A stretch of DNA of 64,000 bases, taken from positions 220,421,442 to 220,485,441 of the forward strand of contig NC_090450.1 in NCBI RefSeq assembly GCF_031143425.1. Direction: 5' to 3'. Origin of the DNA: Pleurodeles waltl (Eukaryota > Chordata > Amphibia > Caudata > Salamandridae). The position numbers and the translations under genes are program-made. The notes below the pieces were generated by a model. The model ran no database searches. It was not told the origin of the DNA and saw only the letters and a list, made by a program, of their open reading frames with translations. Shown here one piece after another: positions 45,596-56,040 of the stretch. Position 1 is the stretch's first letter. Every line of letters starts with the position of its first letter.

Positions 45596-48500
45596 TGTGA
45601 GAAAGTAGCCTCTTTCTAGCCTTGTTACCCCCACTTTTGGCCTGTTTGTGAGTGTATGTCAGGGTATTTTCACTGTCTCACTGGGATCCTGCTAGCCAGG
45701 GCCCAGTGCTCATAGTGAAAACCCCATGTTTTCAGCATGTTTGTTATGTGTCACTGGGACCCTGCTAGTCAGGACCCCAGTGCTCATAAGTTTGTGGCCT
45801 ATATGTATGTGTTCCCTGTGTGGTGCCTAACTGTCTCACTGAGGCTCTGCTAACCAGAACCTCAGTGGTTATGCTCTCTCATTTCTTTCAAATTGTCACT
45901 AACAGGCTAGTGACCAATTTTACCAATTTACATTGGCTTACTGGAACACCCTTATAATTCCCTAGTATATGGTACTGAGGTACCCAGGGTATTGGGGTTC
46001 CAGGAGATCCCTATGGGCTGCAGCATTTCTTTTGCCACCCATAGGGAGCTCTGACAATTCTTACACAGGCCTGCCACTGCAGCCTGAGTGAAATAACGTC
46101 CACGTTATTTCACAGCCATTTTACACTGCACTTAAGTAACTTATAAGTCACCTATATGTCTAACCTTTACCTGGTAAAGGTTAGGTGCAAAGTAACTTAG
46201 GGCCAGATGTAGGAAGCACTTTGCGAGTCGCAAACGGCAAAATTTGCCGTTTGCGACTCGCAAATGCGTGATTCCTATGCAGAAATGCATTTTGCGAGTC
46301 GGGACCGACTCGCAAAATGCATTTCCGAATCGCAAATAGGAAGGGGTGTTCCCTTCCTATTTGCGATTCGCAATGGTATGCAATTCCATTTGCGACCGCG
46401 TATGCGGTCGCAAATGGAGTCGCAGTTACCATCCACTTGAAGTGGATGGTAACCCATTCGCAAACGGGAAGGGGTCCCCATGGGACCCCTTCCCCTTTGT
46501 GAATGGACCCCATATTATTTTTTCAGGGCAGGGAGTGGTCCAAGGGACCACTCCCTGCCCTGAAAATTCCGAAACTAAAGGTTTCGGAATTTTTTGAAAT
46601 GCAGCTCATTTTCCTGTGAGGAAAACGGGCTGCACTTCAAAAAAAAAAAAACCTTTATTTAAAAGGCAGGTCGCTAACATGGAGGCCTGCTGACGTCAGC
46701 AGGCCTCCATGTTAGCGAGTGCCTATACTCGCAATGGGGTCGCAAACTGCGACCCACCCCATAAATATTTATGAGGTGGGTCTTTGCGACCCCATTGCGA
46801 GTTGCAGAAGGTGTCTGAGACACCTTTCTGCATGTCAAATTGCGACTTGCAATTTGCGAGTCGCACAGACTCGCAAATTGCAAGTCGCAATTAGATTTTT
46901 TCCTACATCTGGCCCTTAGTGTGAGGGCACCCTGGCACTAGCCAAGGTGCCCCGAAATTGGTAAGGGCCAATTTCCCTGACTTTGTGAGTGCGGGGACAC
47001 CATTACACGCGTGCACTACATATAGGTCACTACCTATATGTAGCTTTACAATGGTAACTCCGAATATGGCCATGTAACATGTCTATGATCATGGAATTGC
47101 CCCCTCTATACCATCCTGGCATAGTTGGCACAATCCCATGATGCCAGTGGTCTGTAGCACAGACCCTGGTACTGCCAAACTGCCCTTCCTGGGGTTTCAC
47201 TGCAGCTGCTGCTGCCAACCCCTCAGACAGGCAGCTGCCCTCCTGGGGTCCAGCCAGGCCTGGCCCAGGATGGCAGAACAAAGGACTTCCTCTGAGAGAG
47301 GGTGTTACACCCTCTCCCTTTGGAAAATGGTGTGAAGGCAGGGAGGAGTAGCCTCCCCCAGCCTCTGGAAATGCTTTCTTGGGCACAGATGTGCCCAATT
47401 CTGCATAAGCCAGTCTACACCGGTTCAGGGACCCCTTAGCCCTGCTCTGGCGCGAAACTGGACAAAGGAAAGGGGAGTGACCACTCCCCTGACCTGCACC
47501 TCCCCTGGGAGGTGTCCAGAGCTCCTCCAGTGTGCTCCAGACCTCTGCCATCTTGGAAACAGAGGTGCTACTGGCACACTGGACTGCTCTGAGTGTCCAG
47601 TGCCACCAGGTGACGTCAGAGTCTCCTTGTGATAGGCTCCTTCAGGTGTTGCTAGCCTATCCTCTTTCCTAAGTAGCCAAACCCTCTTTTCTGGCTATTT
47701 AGGGTCTCTGTCTCTGGGGAAACTTTAGATAACGAATGCAAGAGCTCATCCGAGTTCCTCTGCATCTCTCTCTTCACCTTCTGCCAAGGAATCGACTGCT
47801 GACCGCGCTGGAAGCCTGCAAACCTGCAACATAGTAGCAAAGACGACTACTGCAACTCTGTAACGCTGATCCTGCCGCTGTCTCGACTGTTTTCCTGGTG
47901 GTGCATGCTGTGGGGGTAGTCTGCCTCCTCTCTGCACTAGAAGCTCCGAAGAAATCTCCTGTGGGTCGACGGAATCGTCCCCCTGCAACCGCAGGCACCA
48001 AAAAGCTGCATTACCGGTCCCTTGGGTCTCCTCTCAGCACGACGAGCGAGGTCCCTCGAATCCAGCAACTCTGTCCAAGTGACTCCCACAGTCCACTGAC
48101 TCTTCAGTCCAAGTTTGGTGGAGGTAAGTCCTTGCCTCACCTCGCTAGACTGCATTGCTGGGAACTGCGACTTTTGCAGCTACTCCGGCCCCTGTGCACT
48201 TCTGGCGGAAATCCTTCGTGCACAGCCAAGCCTGGATCCACGGCACTCTAACCTGCATTGCACGACTTTCTAAGTTGGTCTCCGGCGACGTGGGACTCCT
48301 CTGTGCGACTTCGGGTGAGCACCGTTTCACACATCCTTGTAGTGCCTGTTTATGGCACTTCTCCGGGTGCTACCTGCTGCTAAGAGGGCTCCTTGTCTTG
48401 CTCGACGTCCCCTCTACCTCCTGGTCCAATTTGCGACCTCCTGGTCCCTCCTGGGCCACAGCAGCATCCAAAAACGCTAACCGCACAATTTGCAGCTAGC

Positions 48501-49374
48501 AAAGCTTGTTGGCGTTCTTTCGGCAGGAAAACACTTCTGCACAACTCTCCACGGCGAGAGGGATCCGTCCACCAAAGGGGAAGTCTCTAGCCCTTTTCGT
48601 TCCTGCAGAAACCTCAGCTTCTTCTGTCCAGTAGAAGCTTCTTTGCATCCACAGCTGGCATTTCCTGGGCATATGCCCATCTCCGACTTGCTTGTGACTT
48701 TTGGACTTGGTCCCCTTGTTCCACAGGTACCCTAGATTGGAAATCCATCGTTGCTGCATTGTTGGTTTGTGTCTTTCCTGCATTATTCCTCTAACACAAC
48801 TTCTTTGTCCTTAGGGGAACTTTAGTGCAGGGTCTTGGGGAGGGTTATTTTTCTAACTCTCACTATTTTCTAATAGTCCCAGCGACCCTCTACAAGATCA
48901 CATAGGTTTGGGGTCCATTCGTGGTCCGCATTCCACTTTTGGAGTATATGGTTTGTGTTGCCCCTATCCCTATGTGTCCCCATTGAATCCTATTGTAACT
49001 ATACATTGTTTGCACTGTTTTCTAAGACTATACTGCATATTTTTGCTATTGTGTATATATATCTTGTGTATATTTCCTATCCTCTCACTGAGGGTACACT
49101 CTAAGATACTTTGGCATATTGTCATAAAAATAAAGTACCTTTATTTTTAGTATAACTGTGTATTGTGTTTTCTTATGATATTGTGCATATGACACTAAGT
49201 GGTACTGTAGTAGCTTCACACGTCTCCTAGTTCAGCCTAAGCTGCTCTGCTAAGCTACCATTATCTATCAGCCTAAGCTGCTAGACACCCTATACACTAA
49301 TAAGGGATAACTGGGCCTGGTGCAAGGTGCAAGTACCCCTTGGTACTCACTACAAGCCAGTCCAGCCTCCTACA
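45596..49374 (+). repeat. Right LTR (3779 bp including a MITE)
   Basis: Collinear with the left LTR at an offset of 6079 bp up to the MITE. Relative to the left copy it lacks ~18 bp near 48826 and has short microsatellite changes. Its AATAAA lies at 49129-49134. Confidence 0.93.
46200..46915. mobile_element. Hairpin-array MITE B (716 bp) inserted in the right LTR
   Basis: Perfect 16-bp terminal inverted repeats GGGCCAGATGTAGGAA, with TTA duplications at 46197-46199 and 46916-46918. The left LTR has the uninterrupted site at 40118-40120. The interior is a chain of about twelve hairpins, for example arms of 22 bp starting TTTGCGAGTCGCAAACGG, 24 bp starting TCGCTAACATGGAGGCC and 24 bp starting AATTGCGACTTGCAATTT. 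A 3-bp TTA duplication fits the PIF/Harbinger class. Confidence 0.92.
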
Positions 49375-49379
49375 CCATG
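49375..49379 (+). repeat. Right target-site duplication of Gag-protease element
   Basis: CCATG, matching 39512-39516. Confidence 0.85.
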
Positions 49380-50262
49380 GAATCAGCATTATCTTCTGTG
49401 CTGACTACACCCAGCTCATGTTTTCCCTCTCAGATTACACCATCACCACCAAGACTAATGTCAATAAGAGCTCACCTTGGAACTTCACCTGGTGACTCAC
49501 CGAACTTGGACCCACCCCAAACAACCAAGCTAGGTACCTAGGCCTCATCCTGGACATGAGTCTCACCATGAAATCCTAGGTTAACACTGTCACCTCTTCA
49601 TGCATCCACATCCTCTGCATGTTATGTAAAATCTTCAAGTGGCACCCACAGGACTCCAAACGTACTACCACACTGGCTGAAATCACAAGCAGATTGGAAT
49701 GTAGCAATACACTCTACGCCGGCATCCCAACCCATCTTCTTCACAGGCATCAAACCATCCAAAATGCCACATCCAGTCTTGTCCTCGGCCTACTGTGCCA
49801 AACCCACACCACACCACTCCTCGGAAACCTCCACTGGCTCCCCATCCAGAAGCACTGCCAGTTCAAACTTCTTGCACAAGCATTCAAGTAACTGCAATAC
49901 ATGAGACCTGGATATCTTAGTCACTGGCTTCACTTCAACCAGCCCACCAAATAACTTCGCTCAGCATCATCCTCACCCACACAGACCTTGCATCCACAGA
50001 AGCAAAACAGAAGGTCAATCATTCTTCTAGCAAGCCACCAAATCCAGGAAAGACTTCCCTCAACACATCAGGGCCTCCTCCTCACTTCTTGAGTTCTGCA
50101 AGAACCTGAAGACCTGATTTTTTTATTTAGCTTTGTTAGGGGACCAAAAAGACTGCCTATACTTAGCTTATGCCTCACCACAAGGCTACACTCAGCTACT
50201 CAGCAACTGGATAACCTCATGGGACGCAAGCAGCGCTCTACATATCCACTTACATTACATTA
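49380..50262 (+). pseudogene. L2-like LINE ORF2, downstream part and 3' end
   Basis: Resumes the LINE after the LTR element: the catalytic-site region reads IIFCADYTQLMFSL, in place of the usual Y-A-D-D, followed by LGLILDMSL and, in the 49619-49891 frame, RLECSNTLYAGIPTHLLHR, IQNATSSLVLGL and LHWLPIQKHCQFKLLAQAFK. Several frames and stops. The end near 50262 has TTACATTACATTAC, a short tandem tail typical of L2-type elements. Confidence 0.82.
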
Positions 50263-50940
50263 CCAGAGGGTTTGGAAGGTAGGAGGTGGCACTGTTTGAT
50301 AGTGCTTCACTTCTGCTTATGAGCACCAGATCACTTGGCTGCTTGGTGCCCTGACGTGGTAGCTGTTTGGATTGGCTGTCCTCATTACACACTATGATAA
50401 GATTACTAATCTGAGCTGTGAAAAATGACTTTGTCCAAACTACCACAGCATATAACACATGCAGACCAGCAGGTATATCACAGGCAGTGACCCGTGTAGA
50501 GCACGTAGGTACAAGTTACTCCCACTGGCTAGAACATATGATCACTCCACCTAGTCTTTGCGACAAAAAGATTGTAACACTCATCCGTCTAGTTTAAGGA
50601 AGGTTTGTAAATATCAAGGGTGCTTTTAGGCCCTGGTCAAGGTGTCCTGGGTGCTCTCTGAACCACTTCATAGTGGGTGTTTAGATGTCCAGCACAATGG
50701 CAATCTGTTCCCTTAGTCAGAAAGACAGGGAGAGTCCCCAATGTTGCACTGCCAAGCTATTGGTGCAGGATGTATCACTAAGGCAATGATGAGAGGGGCT
50801 TCGTTGAATGATTTGTATATTTACATCCAGTGCCAGGTGAGTTGGATTATCTTTCTTGTGTGAGCCCAAGATCTACCAAAGGAATCTGGCCTGAGAATGG
50901 TTCTCTCAGAATTACGTCTCTGCAAGAGATAGCCTATTAC
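50263..50940. other. No gene recognised
   Basis: Unassigned sequence between the L2 tail and a Harbinger-type terminus. No convincing frame or repeat. Confidence 0.4.
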
Positions 50941-53530
50941 GGACCATATTTATGAAACGTTTGTGCTGCAGTTGCACCATTTGTTTTACACAAAGGTGGG
51001 TCTAACTCAGCGTCATATTTATGAAGTGGTGCTAGACCTGTCTAGCCCCACTTTACCTTGGCTTGAGGCTTTTTTTAGGAGCACCGCTTTACCTTGTGTT
51101 GTTTATCGACAATGATATGCAAGGTAGACGTTAGCCCGCTAGCGCCATATTTATGAGCCTTTGGAAAAATTACACACACCTAGGATCACCTCGGAAAAAT
51201 GGCAGAAGCTCTGATTTTCATTAAATGATGCACACCACAAGTATATAAGGAACACTCACAGAAGGTACTCTGGCAAACAACATGGACCTGTTACTGCTAC
51301 AGCTCGCATCAGGAAATGTCGACAGCGATGATGTCAAGCACCACCACTACCACTGCGGCACCCTCAACAACCAGAACAGCAGCCACAAAGGCAGCACAGA
51401 AGTAGAGAGAGAATATCCTTGCCTCAGGGAGCAAGAGGTCATCGCATACTACCGTCTGAAGCAGGAGTCTACAGTACGCCTGCTCTACCAAATTGCTCCT
51501 GACATCGTGGCAAGAGTGAAAAGTCCAACGACCATACCACCCATGCTCAATCTCCTGCCCGTGCTCCACATGCTGGCCTCTGGCTCATTTCACACCATGA
51601 GTAGGGTGGTGTCTCTCAACCATCCTTTTCTGCCTTCCTCCCTGTGCTACTGGACACTGTCATCGATCTCACTCTTGACCACATCCTGTTACTCAACACC
51701 CAACAATTACAGCAGAAGACAAAACAAGGATTCTACCTGATCGCTGGTTTCCTTCATGTGCTGGGTTCAATGGATTGTACACATGTCCAACTTGTCCCTC
51801 CTGCTGCAACTAAACACCTTTATAGGATAAATGTACAGGCCATTGTGGAACATTGTATGATATTCACTAACACCCTCGCTAAATATCCTGGCAGCATGCA
51901 TGATGCCTACATCTTCAGACACTCAATAATAAACCAACACTTCCAAGATGGACAATATGACAACGAGCTGCTCATATGTAGGTTAGCAGCAACTACATAA
52001 CAAACACAACATATAAAACATAGGGCAAATAATACACACACCACACTCCACATACATGGACAGGGAAGCAAGGATGATCACTGAGCAACACATATGCAAC
52101 ATGCATCACTCCACATATCGAATGCACATCATCTTCACATACAGTCACATGTGCAGGTCCCTTGCACCACTAGACTGTCACTTTTATTGATGCTCCAGTG
52201 GAGCAACACCCTCTTCCAGTTTAAAAGTTGGTTTTAAGACACTACTTGCGTCCTAACGCTGCCTTGAAAATATGGTCCCTTCACACCCATCACTCAGTTT
52301 GGAAGTGGTCAGCAAAGGGTTTTGCAGTGGGCATGACACCGTGATACACCTTGTAATTTTGGCACTGCCAGACATTTACAACAATTTGTAACCTTGAGGC
52401 AGCACCAACAAATAATGCCATCCTGTGGGTGGCATTAGCATTTTCCTATGAAGACAAATACTTGATACTCATTGTGTATACATCTCACATGTTTTGTGCA
52501 TACTGCAGCACACATAGAAAGAGGAAATTGCCATCCTTGATTGTTCACGTGCAGGAAGGGACACTTTACTGCAAAGTAACAATCAACCCCGCAAAGCAGA
52601 CATCTTTAAACCATGCTGCAATGGTGCCTACATTGGAGGCACAACACCTGTCTCATGGCACACACCACACAAAATAGGTTCTAACTCACACTACATGGCT
52701 CTTTTGCAAGTCTTAAGTTATAGGACAAATGTACAATAATCTGCAACATCACACATATCCTGCAAGGGTGAACTGTCATGCCTCACAAAGCACACAATCA
52801 CCATGCTTCTGAGGCTGTACTCTTGACTGGAAAGTGCACCACCATACACTGATACAATCATGCATGCAAACATGAACCTACACAATGCCAGATGCAAGTC
52901 TGATTCTCTACTCCATTGACAAATACTGTGCCAGGCCAGTTAGGGAGAAACACAAGTACAAGCCTGACACTGTCTCTCCTCTTCCATTGCAACGCACCAA
53001 GGTTACGGCATCCAGCTATCGGTCATGACCCCATATGGAAACCCACATACTGATGCCCAGAAGGCTTACAGTGACGCACACAAAGGACCAGAAATGTGGT
53101 GGAGAAGACATTCAGCATCCTCAAATCCAGGTGCAGGTTCCTTGATGTATTTGGAGGACGCTTATTATATGCACCACTCCTTGTGTGCAAAATAATACTA
53201 GTCTGAGCAATTTTGCACAACATCTGTGTTTGCACCAATGTCCTCTGGGAGGAACAGGTAGAGGTCCCCTTGGAGGAAAGTGAGGAAAATAATGCACAAC
53301 AAGAGGATTGGGAAGCACAAACTCTGCTGCTGGAGGACACAGAAGGGACAATATTGTTCACGACTTCTTCACTGAGTGACTGTACTTCATTCATCACTGA
53401 GCACACATTTTTAAATAAGTCACTTGCACACAGATTTGTCTTTGAGTTCTGTTGTGAAATTCACATGCCTTATCAACTGACCCACATCTTGGAAGGCATG
53501 ACTAAGCCACAACAATTGGAAATCAATTAG
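50941..53530 (+). pseudogene. Relic of a different HARBI1-type transposase family
   Basis: Exon 1 (51282-~51978) has EVIAYYRLKQESTVRLLYQIAPDIVARVKSPTTIPPM, LASGSFHTMS, then in another frame KQGFYLIAGFLHVLGSMDCTHVQLVPPA (first catalytic Asp) and KYPGSMHDAYIFRHS (second Asp). A ~1-kb gap follows at the same codon where the Harbinger copies have a 98-bp intron. Exon 2 fragments at ~52995-53345 include GYGIQLSVMTPYGNPHTDAQ and MHNICVCTNVLWEEQVEVPLEE. Several frame changes. The left terminus is GGACCATATTTATG at about 50941. The family differs from copies 1 and 2 in sequence and termini. Confidence 0.78.
52000..52990. other. Enlarged intron or insertion within the HARBI1 relic
   Basis: Lies between exon 1 and exon 2 fragments. 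AAAATATGGTCCC at about 52263-52275 is the reverse complement of the element's left end, so a terminus lies inside the gap. This may be a nested or rearranged copy. The 82-codon frame at 52429-52677 is unrecognised. Confidence 0.45.
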
Positions 53531-54626
53531 GAATACACTCAGTAAAACCAAACTACACACAGTGCACTAATACATGAATGTGTAGGTGTAATTTATGCAT
53601 TGCCTGTTGAACATATATTCCACATAGCAAAACACATATCACACAAGCCTGTCTGGTTGACATTTGACAGCAGCCAAATGGGAAACAACAAGTGATGACT
53701 GCTGTTCAGATGTCTGGCCTAGATAGGACAAGAGTAGTCAGTACCTACAATAGTAGGTCAGTGTCTGCTATGTAACAACTCAATGTCTGAATGTCACAAT
53801 CACATGTTACAACTTATAACATACCCCTCAGTGGCACTCACATGTATGGCTAATAGTGAGTTACAGTTAGATAACAATGCACCTGAATGTCTAGATCTGT
53901 CAGACTCAAATCAGTTGTCATCTTGCATGCGTGTCAAACAATGTAAAAGCAAGTCACAAACCCTTGACAAACTGTATATGTGAATAAGGACACAGACATG
54001 TTGAAACATGCATGTTATACTCATAACTGTCAGGACTAGTCACACAATCCAACCACACTTGTAGTGCATGTGACAAAGGATGGTGAATGCAGCTATGTGT
54101 GATCTCTCATGTCAAGCAAACAAATGTAGAAGGAAAGCTGAGACAATCCCTACTTAACTTTGCCAGCCAATATGTGGAGGTGACTCACAGACTACACAAG
54201 TGGCTGGAGTTGAGAGATGTGTTGGTATCAGTCACTCATCTTGCAAACAATGGAAATGGTATGTCAAATATTGCATAGCTTGTAGAAGAAGCAATGTCCT
54301 TTGGTAAATGTCACATGTATGAAATACTGTGACGTGCATGAAGGACTGGGAGTGAGAATTTAGGAAGATGAGGAACAAGGACAATTCACAAAACAACTTT
54401 GTAGCCATGTAAGTCCATATACATATTTACACACATTGTGTAGGACATTAAACATCCCAGTCATATTGACAGCAACTCCACCTGTGTGCTTGGCTAGCAC
54501 AAACAGGTATGAGTGAGGCAAGGGGGATCAGACACTATCTGTATCCTGGGTCTGTGACATGCCCTTGTTTCAGTATCTACCAATGACTTAACAATGCATA
54601 TTAGGAACAAATACCAACTAAAACGC
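53531..54626. other. No gene recognised
   Basis: AC-rich sequence after the HARBI1 relic, up to the target site of Harbinger copy 2. Short frames only. Confidence 0.4.
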
Positions 54627-54629
54627 ATA
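54627..54629. repeat. ATA target-site duplication, Harbinger copy 2 (left)
   Basis: ATA directly before GGCCCCCATTAC; the same triplet follows the right end at 62828-62830. Confidence 0.65.
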
Positions 54630-55429
54630 GGCCCCCATTACAACCCTGGCGGTCGGTGATAAAGTGGCGGTAATACTGCCATCGGGCTGGTGGTAACTAC
54701 CGCCAAATTATGACCATGGCGGAAAGATCTCTGAAAGACAGCCAATCCACCACACCGGCCGCCAGGGCAGAAACAACATCCACCACACTGGGAGCCGCCT
54801 ACAGCCAGGCAGAATTCAATGTTCCCCCACCATATTATGACCCTGCAAACCGCCACCTTTTCCGGGACGGTACCAACGACATCAATAGCCTGGCAGAAAC
54901 AGACCTTAGAAGTGAAAGGACTTACCATTGGAGACACAGGGAACAACCACGCTGCCATGGAGCCAGAACTGCATGTCTTTCCCATGATCTTCTACGCTCT
55001 GCTCCTCCACGAACACCAGCGCCAGCAAAGCCGACGACGGTGAGTACAGCCGCCTGGCACACAAGGGAGGGGGAAGGAAAACGACAGTGACACACACACG
55101 TACCCCCCAACACCATACACACAATCAGCTGCATAACAAAAACAATTTGACCCCATAACTCAGATGAATAATGCAAGGACAAAACGATTTCGAAAAAGTG
55201 AATGTAATGAGATCAACACAGCATGAAAAATAAGTTAGGCAAGATAATAGATATATACATATGTACACAAAAAGGGACACAGCCCAGTCCACAATGTTCA
55301 TAGGCCACATGACCACAGGCCAAAGTCCAAGGCCACACGTCACCTGCATCAACACGGAGAGAACACTGCAGGGGCATCAGCTGGTAAATATGCAGGCACC
55401 TCAGTGGGACGGGAGATAGAACAAGACCA

Positions 55430-55890
55430 CTGGTTCCTGGAGGGGGCAACATGCCCTGTGCTTGGTCGTGGGGAGTGCAAGGCCTCAGTCAATCGAGTGG
55501 GTGACTTGCTCACTTCCTCTGGAAGGGCAACATGCCCTGTGCTTGGTCCTGGGTAGTGCAAGGCCACAGTCTCTCACGTGGGTGACTTGGCCACTGGTTC
55601 TGGAGGGGGCATTTTGCCCTGTGCTCTTGATCCTGGGGAGTGTTGGTCATGTGGGTGTCATACCCACTGGTTCTGGAGGGGGCATTGTGCCCTGTGCTCT
55701 TGATCCTGGGGAGTGTTGGGCATGTGGGTGTCTTACTCACTGGATCTGGAGGGGGCCTCGTGCCCTGTGCTCTTGATCCTGGGGAGTGTTGGGCATGTGG
55801 GTGTCTTCCGCACTGCTTCTGGAGGGGGCCTCATGGACTGTGCTCTTGATCCTGGGGAGTGCAAAGTCACAGTCTTTCAGGTGGGAATCA
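55430..55890 (+). repeat. Minisatellite of Harbinger copy 2, unit ~73 bp with variants
   Basis: TGGAGGGGGC recurs at about 55611, 55674, 55747 and 55820, with two diverged units upstream (about 55436 and 55520). Each unit carries CCCTGTGCTCTTGATCCTGG and CATGTGGGTGTC. In reverse complement it resembles both minisatellites of copy 1 and lies in the same place relative to the Myb-like gene. Confidence 0.88.
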
Positions 55891-56040
55891 TACCCACTGA
55901 ATTTGCAGGAGGCAGGCCGCACAGCAGCCCATGGAGGGAAGAATTGCATACCATCCGCCGGCGGTGATGGCTGCTCAGTGGTGGTGCTGTTGCTGGTGGG
56001 GGGAGGTTCCTGCCCATTGCCTGCAACCTCGGATGGCTGC

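Larger units (their letters stand above)
39517..49374 (+). mobile_element. Complete non-autonomous LTR retrotransposon with ~3.1-kb LTRs (Gag-protease only)
   Basis: LTRs begin TGTGAGAAAGTAGCC and end CCTCCTACA, flanked by CCATG on both sides. The internal region is only ~3.0 kb and encodes Gag and an aspartic protease; no reverse transcriptase, RNase H or integrase is present. The element must depend on enzymes from another retrotransposon. The LTR pair is highly similar by eye, with scattered substitutions and short indels plus one MITE, so insertion is fairly recent. Confidence 0.92.
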
